A stretch of DNA of 64,000 nucleotides from Denitratimonas tolerans (GCF_037203605.1 NZ_JBBDHC010000017.1:1-64000), one strand, 5' to 3'; shown: positions 53,801 to 62,718, counted from the stretch's first letter. Notes: a model not told the origin generated them from the letters alone. Numbers and translations are program-made.

Positions 53801-54677
53801 GCCCGTCGTCCTCTCCGCTTTCGATCGCCGCATGCAGCGCGAACGGGGCCATGGAGGCATCCAGCTGCACGCCGATCGGCTCTCCCTCGGCAAAATCCAG
53901 CCACACGCGCAGGTCGCCGCGCGCCTGCGACAGCCCGACCTGCCCCATCGTCAGTTCGCGCAGCCAGATCGCCCAGTCCTGCGCGCGGCCCTCAAGATAG
54001 GCCGTGCCCGTCCGCCCGTCCGGGCTCAAATCCGCTCCGAGCCGCAGCATCGCGCCCGGCACCTCGCCATGGACGTAGGCCCCCAGGCGCAGCTGCCCGC
54101 CGGCGCGCTGCATGCGCGCGTCGATGCGCGGCACGACGCGCTGGCGTCCGGTGATCGCATCGCGGAACCGCAGTCGCGCCGCGCGCACTTCCAGCGCGCC
54201 GAAGCGATCGAGCTGCTGGAACTGCGAGCGATTCGCGGCAGCAGGCGCACCGCGGCCGAAGCCGTCGAGCCGCCAGCGCCCGTCGGCATCGCGGTGCAGC
54301 TCAAGTTCGGGGCCGTCCAGCGCAAGCTCGGTCAGCGGCATGCCCGGCCACAGGCCGGAATAGATGTTCACCTGGAGCTGGGCGCGGTCGATGTCGAGCA
54401 CTTCCGGTGCCTGCCCGATGCGCAGGCCGGAAAGCGAAAGCCGCGGCCCGGCGCGATTCCATTGCGCCTGGACGGCCCCCAGCGCAACCGGCGCATCAAT
54501 GCGGTCCGACAGCCAGCGCGCCACGGCATCGGGATGCCGCGTCAGCACCGGCAGGAGCTGGCTCGCCAGCCCCACCGCAAGCGCCGTGAGGATCACGACG
54601 GCCAGCAGGCTCCAGCCCAGCATGCGGCGGGCGCGCCTGAGCGTGCGCCGCATCCGCCCGTGCGCCCGGCCGCTCAT
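50844..54677 (-). CDS. yhdP: YhdP-family AsmA-like lipid transport protein
   Basis: Very large inner-membrane-anchored bridge protein of the AsmA-like clan (1277 residues), thought to carry phospholipids from the inner to the outer membrane, together with TamB and YdbH in E. coli. One N-terminal membrane helix (MLGWSLLAVVILTALAVGLA) follows a basic cytoplasmic start. The rest is a long periplasmic beta-rich groove with the DUF3971 region, and the conserved C-terminal AsmA-like end (INAPSAEIRLRGRTGLKARDYDQTLEVLPKAGS). The order maf-rng-yhdP is the one found widely in gammaproteobacteria. tldD, the usual next gene, is replaced by convergent recQ. Confidence 0.94.
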   Translation of the reverse strand: MSGRAHGRMRRTLRRARRMLGWSLLAVVILTALAVGLASQLLPVLTRHPDAVARWLSDRIDAPVALGAVQAQWNRAGPRLSLSGLRIGQAPEVLDIDRAQLQVNIYSGLWPGMPLTELALDGPELELHRDADGRWRLDGFGRGAPAAANRSQFQQLDRFGALEVRAARLRFRDAITGRQRVVPRIDARMQRAGGQLRLGAYVHGEVPGAMLRLGADLSPDGRTGTAYLEGRAQDWAIWLRELTMGQVGLSQARGDLRVWLDFAEGEPIGVQLDASMAPFALHAAIESGEDDGRIVEQSARFAVWQMQARVWREGGSGWRAVVPSWQVVDELGSRSLEVVRRGHAQRDGSGLVRVEADALALGPPLALARLVPAMPARLRHWLGEAAPHGTLESLRAAWFDAGRYRFEARLLDAGWQPVGGIPAFQGVSGVLGGDARALRLDVAPGVWTVQAPGVLRAPFMPRVAGEILAFDPGDGWRIDTPGLRLNEDDYAITLAGGAQFPDGGGVLLDLRADVGEGPLVVAKRFWPVNVMSEAAVRWLDTALLGGRVARGSAVVRGNVRDWPFPEGEGRFEALAELEDAQIAYHPDWLPGHRVRGTARFINVSMELDLAGEVGAAQVASARGGIADFGDSILALDVHGNGSGSALLQVLRKSPLHEAHGELLDGVSLGGRGEVALALHIPLEDHLGEPKVDGQVDLARMDLRDANWGLDFEGASGRVRFSDRGFLADELSVGFGGTLGALSIAVGDYTSQPEHLAEASLRGHFPAARLVQSNARSRWLTPWLGGESDWTLQLTVPEPDGAVRAAPQLRVRSDLAGVSIHLPAPLRKDAADRMPLDLDLTLQEPDVGIDLRLGGLLRLHGRSGVDGFSGTALFGDVVDAAPPPRGLHVAGQIPVLDAAAWGGVAAGLGDGEAALHLASADLFIGELNLFGRPFRETRVTMQRDAERFTFGFAGDALAGELSVPLDGLAQKGITARLDRLHWPETDAADAGQDAATTQVLSAPGLIPPIHLESADTRFSGAHLGNVWLETWPTATGLHVERFDAHSAALDLKAKGDWQVVEGRESTALALDFSSRDAGAMLEALGFSRLIESSGTHGRLMLAWPGAPGAFDWAVADGRLDVSVGQGRVLEVEPGAGRLFGLLSLTEIPRRLSLDFSDFLKSGFAFNQMAGSFRIERGDAFTDDFRINAPSAEIRLRGRTGLKARDYDQTLEVLPKAGSVLPAIGAIAAGPAGAAVGAVAQAVLRQPLKDMTRTVYRVTGAWDAPTIEAEAAAPRDPSP

Positions 54678-54719
54678 GCGCGCATCCGGATGGCCGCCGC
54701 CGGCCGCCGCACGCCGCCG

Positions 54720-56198
54720 TCAGAGCAGGACAACGTCGTACTGCTCCTGCGCATACTGCTCGTCGGCCTGGAAGCGGATGGTCTTGCCGATGAATTCCTC
54801 CAGCTCGGCCACCGCGCCCGATTCCTCCTCCAGAATGCGCGTGACCACGCGCGCGGACGCCAGCACCAGCAGCTTTTCCGCCTCGAACTGGCGCACCGCG
54901 CGGGTGATCTCGCGGAAGATCTCGTAGCACACGGTTTCGGCGGTCTTGATGCTGCCGCGCCCGGCGCAGGTCGGACACGGTTCGCACAGCTGGCGCACCA
55001 GGCTGTCGGTGGTGCGCTTGCGCGTCATTTCCACCAGGCCCAGCGGGGAAAACTCGTGGACCGTGGCCTTGGTGTGGTCGTGCGCGAGCGATTTTTCGAG
55101 CTGGCGCAGCACCTGGCGGCGGTGTTCGGCATCCTGCATGTCGATGAAGTCGATGATGATGATGCCGCCCAGGTTGCGCAGGCGAAGCTGGCGCGCGATC
55201 GACTGCGCCGCCTCCAGATTGGTGCGGAACACCGTGTCTTCGAGGTTGCGGTGCCCCAGGAAGGCGCCGGTGTTCACGTCCACGGTGGTCATGGCCTCGG
55301 TCTGATCGATGACGAGGTAGCCACCGGATTTCAGCGGCACCTGTTTCTGCATTGCGCGCAGGACTTCATCCTCCACGCCATAGAGGTCGAAGATCGGGCG
55401 CTCGCCGGGGTAATGCTCCACGCGCTCGGCCAACTCCGGGATGAACCGGGTCACGAAACGCTGAATGCGTTCGAACGACTCGCGCGAATCCACCCGCACC
55501 TTTTCCACGTCCTCGCGCATGTAGTCGCGCACGCAGCGCAGGATCAGCGACAGGTCCTCGTAGATGCAGGTGCCCACGCGCGCTTCGGCCATGCCGGCGC
55601 GCACCGCGTTCCAGACCTTGTCCAGATACACCACGTCCTTGGCCAGCGCCTCCTGGCTTTGGCCTTCGGCGTTGGTGCGCACGATGTAACCCATCGGCGC
55701 ATCCAGGCTCAGCTCACCCATCATCGCCTTCAGCCGCGCGCGCTCGTCCTCGTCCTCGATGCGCGCCGACACGCCCAGCACGCGCCCGTGCGGCAGCAGC
55801 ACCAGGTAGCGCGAGGGAATGCTGATCTGGGTGGTGAGGCGCGCGCCCTTGGTGCCGATCGGGTCCTTCACCACCTGCACGATCACCTCCTGCCCTTCGC
55901 GCAGCAGCTCGCCGATCGCCGTCGTCGGCACCGGGGCCGGTTCTTCGCCGTCCAGCGGCTCGGGAACCGCCGGGCGCAGGATGTCGGAGGCGTGCAGGAA
56001 GGCGGCGCGGTCCAGCCCGATATCCACGAAGGCGGCCTGCATCCCGGGCATCACCCGCTGCACCCGTCCCTTGTAGATGTTGCCGACGTAGCCGCGCCGG
56101 CTGGAGCGCTCGATCAATACCTCCTGCAGCATGCCGTTCTCGACCACGGCGACGCGCGTCTCGCGCGGGGTGACGTTGATCAGGATTTCTTCGGACAT
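54720..56198 (-). CDS. rng: Ribonuclease G
   Basis: Endoribonuclease that matures 16S rRNA 5' ends and degrades some mRNAs (492 residues). N-terminal S1 domain (GYVGNIYKGRVQRVMPGMQAAFVDIG), 5'-sensor region, and the DNase I-like catalytic domain with Mg ligands in TTVDVNTGAFLG and IIIIDFIDMQ. The zinc-link CPTCAGRG is present. There is no RNase E-type C-terminal scaffold. 21 bases separate it from maf upstream and 42 from yhdP downstream, consistent with one transcript. Confidence 0.96.
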   Translation of the reverse strand: MSEEILINVTPRETRVAVVENGMLQEVLIERSSRRGYVGNIYKGRVQRVMPGMQAAFVDIGLDRAAFLHASDILRPAVPEPLDGEEPAPVPTTAIGELLREGQEVIVQVVKDPIGTKGARLTTQISIPSRYLVLLPHGRVLGVSARIEDEDERARLKAMMGELSLDAPMGYIVRTNAEGQSQEALAKDVVYLDKVWNAVRAGMAEARVGTCIYEDLSLILRCVRDYMREDVEKVRVDSRESFERIQRFVTRFIPELAERVEHYPGERPIFDLYGVEDEVLRAMQKQVPLKSGGYLVIDQTEAMTTVDVNTGAFLGHRNLEDTVFRTNLEAAQSIARQLRLRNLGGIIIIDFIDMQDAEHRRQVLRQLEKSLAHDHTKATVHEFSPLGLVEMTRKRTTDSLVRQLCEPCPTCAGRGSIKTAETVCYEIFREITRAVRQFEAEKLLVLASARVVTRILEEESGAVAELEEFIGKTIRFQADEQYAQEQYDVVLL

Positions 56199-56219
56199 GC
56201 GTGGCCCTGCCGGAAATGT

Positions 56220-56804
56220 TCAGGAAAAAGAAGCCGCCGGCGCGATGCCGAAGCGTGCCAGCAGCGCGGCGGTTTCATGCAGCGGCAGGCCCATCACGCC
56301 CGAATGGCTGCCCGCCAGGCGCGGAATGAAGGCCGCCGCGCGGCCCTGGATCGCGTAGGCACCGGCCTTGCCGAAGGCCTCGCCGCAGGCCAGATACTCC
56401 GCGATCTGCGCCGGGGTGAGCGGCGCGAACGTCACCTCGGTCACGTTCACCGCGCAGGACTCGCGCTCGCCGTCCACCAGCCACAGCGCGGAGATGACTT
56501 CGTGGGTGCGACCGGAGAGCCGCTGCAGCATCGCGGCGGCATCGGCGGCGTCGGCGGGCTTGCCGAAGACGCGGCCATCGAGCACCACTTCGGTATCGGC
56601 CCCGAGCACCACCGCGACCGGATCGTCCGCGCAGCGCGCCAGGCCGGCGCGGGCCTTGTCGAGCGCCACGCGCAGCACGTAGTCGCGCGGCGATTCGTCC
56701 GGTGCGCGCACTTCCGGGACATCCACGTCCAGGCAGCGGAAACGATGGCCGAGCTGTTCCAGCAGCTGGTGCCGGCGCGGGGATCGGGAGGCGAGATAAA
56801 GCAT
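56220..56804 (-). CDS. maf: Maf-family nucleoside triphosphate pyrophosphatase
   Basis: Hydrolyses dTTP, UTP and modified nucleotides to monophosphates (YhdE-type Maf; 194 residues). Family signature ASRSPRRHQLLEQLG at the N-terminus, catalytic Asp in VVLGADTEVVLDG, and GKAGAYAIQGRAAAFI match the YhdE subgroup. First gene of the maf-rng-yhdP set; mreBCD, which usually precedes it, is not here. Confidence 0.95.
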   Translation of the reverse strand: MLYLASRSPRRHQLLEQLGHRFRCLDVDVPEVRAPDESPRDYVLRVALDKARAGLARCADDPVAVVLGADTEVVLDGRVFGKPADAADAAAMLQRLSGRTHEVISALWLVDGERESCAVNVTEVTFAPLTPAQIAEYLACGEAFGKAGAYAIQGRAAAFIPRLAGSHSGVMGLPLHETAALLARFGIAPAASFS

Positions 56805-56860
56805 CGCGGAAGCTTAACCCGGAACCGGGTTGACCGATCCTGGCGCGTGCCGCTGCGCGC

Positions 56861-56874
56861 TTGACCTGGATCAC
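56861..56874. promoter_or_regulatory. FNR/DNR-type box upstream of the truncated hemoglobin
   Basis: TTGACCTGGATCAC matches the FNR/ANR/DNR consensus TTGAT-N4-ATCAA at eight of ten positions and ends 54 bases before the ATG at 56929. TTGACCTGGATCA is the typical form of these sites upstream of genes for anaerobic or NO-related functions in proteobacteria. Confidence 0.6.
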
Positions 56875-56928
56875 GGCCCGCGCCCCGCCGCCGCGGGACG
56901 ATGCGGCGATGAAACGCAGGCCGGTGAC

Positions 56929-57354
56929 ATGAACCAGACCGCCAGCATCCCCGCCCACGGCGATGCCGCCCCCGCGGCCGTCTGCTCCGAAGACGAAGTG
57001 ATCGCCCTGGTGCATCGCTTCTACGCCCGCGTGCGCCAGGACGCGCTGCTGGGGCCGATCTTCGAGCGCCACATCCGCGACTGGGACGCGCATCTGGCCA
57101 ATCTGGTCGACTTCTGGTCGGCCACGCTGCGCGGCACGCGCCGCTTCCGCGGTGCACCCATGGCCAAGCACATGGCGCTGCCCGGGCTGAGGCCGGTGCT
57201 GTTCCGGCGCTGGCTGGAGCTGTTCGGCCAGACCACCGCCGAGCTGGGCAACCGCCGCCTCAAGCGGGAGGCCGACGAACGCGCCGCCGCCATCGCGCTG
57301 CGCCTCTGGGAGCGCTATCAGATCGAAGGCTGCGACGTGGTGTCGGCGCACTGA
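56929..57354 (+). CDS. Group III truncated hemoglobin
   Basis: Small globin (141 residues) of the trHb3/GlbN-like class, likely for NO or oxygen chemistry. The 2-over-2 helical core is visible: LVHRFYARVRQDALLGPIFERHI (B-E region), FWSATLRGTRRFRG, and the proximal-His region PMAKHMALPGLRPVLFRRWLELF. The start at 56929 is chosen because the frame upstream (from 56830) crosses the FNR-like box. Transcribed away from maf. Confidence 0.88.
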   Translation: MNQTASIPAHGDAAPAAVCSEDEVIALVHRFYARVRQDALLGPIFERHIRDWDAHLANLVDFWSATLRGTRRFRGAPMAKHMALPGLRPVLFRRWLELFGQTTAELGNRRLKREADERAAAIALRLWERYQIEGCDVVSAH

Positions 57355-57392
57355 GTTCGACGCGCGACCGCGATCGGACCGCGGCGCGCTGG

Positions 57393-57424
57393 CGCGGCGG
57401 CTGCCTTGCGGGACAGCCGCCGCG
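57393..57424. terminator. Hairpin between convergent genes
   Basis: Eleven-base-pair perfect stem CGCGGCGGCTG / CAGCCGCCGCG with a ten-base loop, between the convergent hemoglobin and M13 peptidase genes. There is no T-tract, so termination strength is uncertain. Confidence 0.5.
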
Positions 57425-57432
57425 ACGATCGC

Positions 57433-59538
57433 CTACCAGATCACGACCTTCACGTCGTCCGGGCGCACCATGGCATCGCCGGCCGTGCAGTTGAAGGCCC
57501 GGGCGAAGCCGTCCATGTTGGACGGCGCACCCACGGCGCGGAACGGTGCCGGCGCATGCGAATCGGTGTTGAGCCGCACCTTGAGCTCACCCGGAGTGAA
57601 GCTGCGACGCCAGACCGTGGCCCAGTTCATGAAGAAGCGTTGCTCCTGGCTCAACCCATCGATCATCGGATCGCTGAAGTCCGCGCCCTGCGCCGCCTTC
57701 ATCGCATCGAACGCGGCGGACAGGCCACCCAGGTCGGCGATGTTCTCGCCCAGGGTCAGGGTGCCGTTGACGTGGATACCGTCGATCGACTCATAGCCGT
57801 CGAACTGCGCCACCAGCTTCTTCGTGCGCGCCTCGAAGCCGGCGCGGTCGGCGTCGGTCCACCAGTTGTTGAAGTTGCCCTGCGCGTCGAACTTGCTGCC
57901 CTGGTCGTCGTAGCCGTGGATCATCTCGTGGCCGATCACCGCCATGATGCCGCCGTAGTTGAGCGCGTCGTCGGCCTCGGGATCGAAAAACGGCGGCTGC
58001 AGGATGCCGGCCGGGAACACGATCTCGTTCTGGCTGGCGTTGTAGTAGGCGTTGACGGTCTGCGGGGTCATGAACCACTGCGCCTTGTCCACCGGCTTGC
58101 CGATCTTGTCGAACATGTAGCGCATGTTGAAGGCGCGCGCGGCCAGCGCGTTGCCGGCGAAATCGCCGCGCGCGAGCGTCAGCCCCGACCAGTCGCGCCA
58201 GCGGTCCGGATAGCCGATCTTGGGGGTGAAGCTGGCCCACTTCTCCAGCGCGCGCTGCTTGGTTTCCTCACCCATCCATTCCAGCGCCTCGATCCGCGCC
58301 TTGAGCGCCAGGCCCAGGTGGCTGACCATGTCCACCATCTTGGTCTTGGATTCGGGCGGAAATACCGCCTCGACGTAGAGCTGCCCGAGCGCCTCGCCCA
58401 CCGACGCGTTGGTGGCGTCCAGCACCCGCTTCCAGCGCGGTGCCTGCTCGGCCTGGCCGCGCAGCGCCTGACTGTAGAAGCTGAAGTCTTCCTGCGCGAA
58501 GGCGGCGCTCAGGAACGGTGCGGCGTTATCGATCTCGTGGTAGCGCAGATAGCTGCGCCACTCTGCCACCGACACCGTGCCCAGCATCGCGTCGACCTCG
58601 CGGAAGAAGTCCGGCATCGCCAGCGAGAACATCGCCGGGCGCGCCACGCCGATGGCATCGAAAAACGCCGTCCACGAGAAGTTCGGGGTGAGCGCGTCGG
58701 CATCGGCCAGCGTCGTGGGAACGTAGCGCTTGGCCGGGTCGCGCAGCTCCACGCGCGGCGTGGAGGCCGTGGCCAGGCGCGTTTCCAGCCGCACCACGGC
58801 ATCGGCGCGCGCGCCGGCGACGTCCGCCTCATCGCCGGCCAAGGCGAACAGCGCCGCGGCATGCGTGCGCAGCGCTTCGCGCGCCTTCACGTAGTCCTCG
58901 CGACCCTCCAGGTAGTAGGCGCGCTCGGGCAGCGAGAGGCCGCCCTGGCCGGCATAGGCAATGACCTGGGTGGAGTCGCGGTAGTCGGCATTGCCGTAGA
59001 AGGAGAACAGCGCCAGCCGGCCCTGCGCGGCGGCATCGCGCAGATAGGCGGACACGCCCGCGCCGTCGGTGATCGCGTCGATGCGCGCGAGCATGGGCTG
59101 CAGCGGTGCGAGGCCGGCCTGCTCGATCGCCGCTTCGTCCATGCCCGAGGCATAGAAGTCGCCGACCAGCCGCGCGATGGCGTCGTCACCGGCTCCGGCG
59201 GCGGCTTCCTCAGCCAGTGCGCGCTGCACTTCGAGCGAACGCTCGGCCAGCGATTCGAAACTGCCCCAGGTGGTGCGGTCGCCCGGCACCGGATTGGCGG
59301 CAAGCCAAGTGCCGTTGACGTGGGCATTGAAGTCGCCGCAGGCCGGAACCGCCGCGTCCAGATCCGACGCCTGCAGCCGGACCACAGGCGTGCGGACCGC
59401 GGACAGGTCGAAGGCGGGCGCGGCGGGCGCGGCCGACGGCGTGTCGGACGGGGCCGCCTCCTGTGCGGGCTGGCAGGCAGCCAGCGCCACGGCTGAGGCG
59501 AGCGCAACGGCAAGCGGCGTGCGGAAAATCCTGGACAT
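57433..59538 (-). CDS. pepO: M13-family zinc endopeptidase, lipoprotein (PepO-like)
   Basis: Neprilysin-family metallopeptidase (701 residues from the ATG at 59538, supported by GAGGA seven bases upstream). A lipobox VALASAVALAACQPA marks it as a lipoprotein, and an acidic/Pro-rich linker follows. The catalytic site is VIGHEMIHGYDD (HExxH type) with the third ligand Glu and Asp in LGENIADLGG; NAYYNASQNEIVFPAGILQPPFFD and the C-terminal CTAGDAMVRPDDVKVVIW are family-typical. It probably digests peptides in the periplasm or at the outer membrane. Confidence 0.95.
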   Translation of the reverse strand: MSRIFRTPLAVALASAVALAACQPAQEAAPSDTPSAAPAAPAFDLSAVRTPVVRLQASDLDAAVPACGDFNAHVNGTWLAANPVPGDRTTWGSFESLAERSLEVQRALAEEAAAGAGDDAIARLVGDFYASGMDEAAIEQAGLAPLQPMLARIDAITDGAGVSAYLRDAAAQGRLALFSFYGNADYRDSTQVIAYAGQGGLSLPERAYYLEGREDYVKAREALRTHAAALFALAGDEADVAGARADAVVRLETRLATASTPRVELRDPAKRYVPTTLADADALTPNFSWTAFFDAIGVARPAMFSLAMPDFFREVDAMLGTVSVAEWRSYLRYHEIDNAAPFLSAAFAQEDFSFYSQALRGQAEQAPRWKRVLDATNASVGEALGQLYVEAVFPPESKTKMVDMVSHLGLALKARIEALEWMGEETKQRALEKWASFTPKIGYPDRWRDWSGLTLARGDFAGNALAARAFNMRYMFDKIGKPVDKAQWFMTPQTVNAYYNASQNEIVFPAGILQPPFFDPEADDALNYGGIMAVIGHEMIHGYDDQGSKFDAQGNFNNWWTDADRAGFEARTKKLVAQFDGYESIDGIHVNGTLTLGENIADLGGLSAAFDAMKAAQGADFSDPMIDGLSQEQRFFMNWATVWRRSFTPGELKVRLNTDSHAPAPFRAVGAPSNMDGFARAFNCTAGDAMVRPDDVKVVIW

Positions 59539-59686
59539 GGGCGATCCTCGGGTGATTGAGCCGAGCACTTTACTGCGGATGCCTGTTCAGGAAACAGCCT
59601 CGAAAGTCATCCCCGCGCGGCACCCAGCCTGCCCCGCCAACCGCGCCGATTCGATGGCCGGGACCGCTGCCAGCCTGCTTGCCGAG

Positions 59687-61795
59687 TCAGCCGCCCAGCT
59701 CGCGCACCAGATCTGCGGCGCTCATCGGCCGCCCGAGCAGGAATCCCTGCAGGTTGTCGCAGCCGCGCGCCTCGAGCGCGTCGAACTGGCCCTGGCTTTC
59801 CACGCCCTCGGCCGTGACCACGATGCCCAGCGAGTGCGCCATGGCGATGATCGCGGCGGTCAGGGCAAGGTCATCGGCGTCGTCCAGCATGCCCGAGACG
59901 AAGCTGCGGTCGATCTTCACCCCGTCGATCGGGACGCGGCGCAGGTGGCTCAGGCCGGAGAATCCGGTGCCGAAGTCGTCGAGCCAGATTCTCACGCCGG
60001 CGGCGCGCAGGCGCGCGCAGGCACCGATGGCCTCCTGTTCGAGCGAGAACATCATGGTTTCGGTCAGCTCCAGATGCAGCCGCGCGGGCGGCAGCCCGGA
60101 TTCCCGCAGCTCCGCATCGACCAGATCGGGCAGCGCCCCCTGACGCAGCTGGCGCGCGGAAATGTTCACCGACACGAACGGCGCGACGCCATCGACCTGC
60201 GGCCACGTTGCCGCCTCCGCGCAGGCGACTTTGAGCACGAAGCGCCCGATGGCCTCGATCTGTCCGGTCTGTTCGGCCACCGCGATGAACAGCTCGGTGG
60301 CCATGGGGCCGCGCTGCGGATGGTTCCAGCGCACCAGCGCCTCGGCACCGATGATGCGCCCGCTCTGCAGCGAGTGGATCGGCTGGTAGACCACGGAAAG
60401 CTCGCCGCGATCCAGCGCCAGGTGCAGGTCCTGCTCCAGCTGCATCTCGCGCTCCATCACCATGTCCATGTCGCGGGTGTAGAAGCGCAGGCAGTTCTTG
60501 CCATCGAGCTTGGCGCGATACATGGCGATGTCGGCATTCTTGAGCAGCGTGGCCGGCTGGGCTCCATCCTGCGGGTACAGGGTGATGCCGATCGAGGCCG
60601 CCAACACGATCGACTGGCCACCCACGGTGATCGGCTGGCGCATCTGGGCCAGGAAGGTCTGGGCAAGCCGCGAGGCGCGATCGCGCACCTCGGTGCCATG
60701 CAGGAGCACCACGAACTCGTCGCCACCGAACCGCGCCACCTCCACGTGGCCGTCATCGGGCTCCCTGGTCGCATTCAGGATGCGCATCCCGAACTGCGTG
60801 AGCACTTCGTCGCCGATGTCGTGGCCCAGGGTGTCGTTGATGCGCTTGAAATCGTCCAGGTCGATGAACATCAGCGCCAGCTGGTGACCGTCGCGCTCGG
60901 CCGCAAGCACGCGCGCGTTGAGCGATTCGCGGAAGGCCACGCGGTTGGGCAACCCGGTGAGCGCGTCGCTGAAGGCCAGGCGGCGGATGTCGCGGTCGTG
61001 CCGGTCGACGCTGCGGCCCATGCGCACGAAGGCGTCCTCCAGCTCGCCGATCTCGTCGCAGCGCGACGGCGTGAGGAACTCCACCGCATAGTTGCCCTGC
61101 TCCATCTGCCGCGCGGCGAGGGCCAGACGCTGCACCGGCCGAACCAGACCGCGCGAGATCAGCAGGGCGACCAGCAGGATCGACACCATCAGCCCCAGCA
61201 GCAGCATCCCGATCAGGGATTGCATGCGATCGCGCCAGCGCTCCATGCCGGTCTGGATGGATGCCAGCACCTGCTTTTCGAACAGCGATGGCACCTGGCG
61301 CGAAATACCGACGCGCACGCCGCCAATCCGTTCGCCGCCCAGCGTGACCGGCACTGCGGCGTCGATGACGCGCTCGTCCATCTGCACGAGCGGCTCGGCG
61401 GCCACCATCACGGCGGTGGCCATCTCATCGCCCATGCGCTGACCAAAGCGCGCGATGTCCGGGCTGGCGTCATGCAGGATGCGCCCCTCGGCGTCATAGA
61501 CCAGCACGTAGGCCACATCCGGCTGCCGCAGCGCGGAACGCGCCGCAGCGCCAATCTGTACCAGGTCGAAGTAGTAGATCGGGTTGATGATCGCCTCGGC
61601 CAGCATCTGCGCCAGCGCCAGCGCCCGGCGCTGCTCGCTCAGCTGGCTGGCTTCGCTGATGGCATCAGCGCCGATGCGCGAGATCTCCTCCATGCCCTCG
61701 ATCTGCTGGCGCAGGCCAACGAAGCCGATGCCGCCGCACACCGCCACGGCGAGCAGGACGATCAGCCAGAACTTGGAGCGCAGGCCCAGGCGCAT
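59687..61795 (-). CDS. Membrane GGDEF-EAL cyclic-di-GMP protein with periplasmic sensor
   Basis: Putative c-di-GMP enzyme (702 residues). Two membrane helices (about residues 10-30 and 195-215) bracket a periplasmic sensor domain, then HAMP (LVRPVQRLALAARQMEQGNY), GGDEF and EAL. The GGDEF motif is intact (VARFGGDEFVVLL) but the RxxD inhibitory site nine residues before it is missing (DGHV). The EAL domain has AEALVRWNHP, VSVNISARQL, LELTET, WLDDFGTGFSGL, DGVKIDRSF and TAEGVES, so phosphodiesterase activity is likely. The start is two bases from the end of the PhnD-like gene, so the two form one unit. Confidence 0.93.
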   Translation of the reverse strand: MRLGLRSKFWLIVLLAVAVCGGIGFVGLRQQIEGMEEISRIGADAISEASQLSEQRRALALAQMLAEAIINPIYYFDLVQIGAAARSALRQPDVAYVLVYDAEGRILHDASPDIARFGQRMGDEMATAVMVAAEPLVQMDERVIDAAVPVTLGGERIGGVRVGISRQVPSLFEKQVLASIQTGMERWRDRMQSLIGMLLLGLMVSILLVALLISRGLVRPVQRLALAARQMEQGNYAVEFLTPSRCDEIGELEDAFVRMGRSVDRHDRDIRRLAFSDALTGLPNRVAFRESLNARVLAAERDGHQLALMFIDLDDFKRINDTLGHDIGDEVLTQFGMRILNATREPDDGHVEVARFGGDEFVVLLHGTEVRDRASRLAQTFLAQMRQPITVGGQSIVLAASIGITLYPQDGAQPATLLKNADIAMYRAKLDGKNCLRFYTRDMDMVMEREMQLEQDLHLALDRGELSVVYQPIHSLQSGRIIGAEALVRWNHPQRGPMATELFIAVAEQTGQIEAIGRFVLKVACAEAATWPQVDGVAPFVSVNISARQLRQGALPDLVDAELRESGLPPARLHLELTETMMFSLEQEAIGACARLRAAGVRIWLDDFGTGFSGLSHLRRVPIDGVKIDRSFVSGMLDDADDLALTAAIIAMAHSLGIVVTAEGVESQGQFDALEARGCDNLQGFLLGRPMSAADLVRELGG

Positions 61796-61797
61796 GA

Positions 61798-62718
61798 CTA
61801 TTCCAGTCGCGCGCGAACGAGATCCACGTCGGCGCGCAGCCGGGCGAGGCTGCGCTCGACCCCGGCATCGATCGGAATGAAGCGCTGGGTGCCGAAGAAT
61901 CGGCGCAATGCTTGGGCGGCGGCCGGATCGTCGCCTGCGCTCAGCAACACCTCGCGCAAGCGCTCGCGCACCTTGGGATCCAGCGTCGGCGCGGACACCT
62001 CGATGGAGCGCGGAACCTGCACGCTGGCGTGGAAAATCTCCAGGTCGTCCTGCGGGCTGCCCGGCGCGTACGCGAGGCCATCCCAGTCCAGGTTGGAGAA
62101 CGCGCCGGCGTCCACGAGGCGCTTCTGCACCCAGGTGACGACGTTGCCCTCGCTGCGCGCGAACAGGTAGCCGGCCCGGCCCGGCGAAGGGCGATCCAGC
62201 GGCGAAAGCAGCACGTCCAGGGCGATGCCCTCGCGCAGCATCGCCGCGGCCGGAAGGATGTAGCTGCTGGTCGAATAGGCGTTCTGGAATGCGATGCTGC
62301 GGCCGCGCAGGTCCTCCAGCGACGCGATTCCGCTGCCCTTCCAGGTGAAGAAGACCGCGTGATAGGCCTCGCCGCCACGCACGCTGACCAGGAGGAGATC
62401 AGCGCCGATCTTGCGGCGGTAATCGATCGCCATGGCGGCGGTATCGCTGACCCAGTCCACGCGCTGGCGGCGCAGGTAGCTTTGCATCTGCGTCGCATCG
62501 CGCGCCATCAGGATCCGGCCCTCGCGGATGCCGACCGAGCGCAGGCGCGGCACGACGTAATCGAGCATGGGCCGCATCGATTCGGCGTGCGCCTTCGGGT
62601 CATCGCTGACGCGCCCCAGCACCAGTACCTGCCGCGCCCCGGCACTGCGATCAACGCTATCCGCAGTCGCAAGCGGCGGCAGCAGGAAAAGCACCAGCAG
62701 GACGGCAATTCTGGGCAT
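61798..62718 (-). CDS. Periplasmic PhnD-like substrate-binding protein
   Basis: Exported binding protein of the phosphate/phosphite/phosphonate (PhnD) family, 306 residues from the ATG at 62718; signal peptide ends at LATADS. Two-lobed fold features include LVLGRVSDDPKAHAES, LRRQRVDWVSDTAA, VSVRGGEAYHAVFFT, LEDLRGRSIAFQNAYSTSSYI. No ABC permease or ATPase is nearby; instead it directly precedes the GGDEF-EAL gene. In Pseudomonas and Vibrio such stand-alone PhnD-type proteins feed signals to sensor domains, so it probably delivers a ligand-bound state to the neighbour. Ligand unknown. Confidence 0.88.
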   Translation of the reverse strand: MPRIAVLLVLFLLPPLATADSVDRSAGARQVLVLGRVSDDPKAHAESMRPMLDYVVPRLRSVGIREGRILMARDATQMQSYLRRQRVDWVSDTAAMAIDYRRKIGADLLLVSVRGGEAYHAVFFTWKGSGIASLEDLRGRSIAFQNAYSTSSYILPAAAMLREGIALDVLLSPLDRPSPGRAGYLFARSEGNVVTWVQKRLVDAGAFSNLDWDGLAYAPGSPQDDLEIFHASVQVPRSIEVSAPTLDPKVRERLREVLLSAGDDPAAAQALRRFFGTQRFIPIDAGVERSLARLRADVDLVRARLE

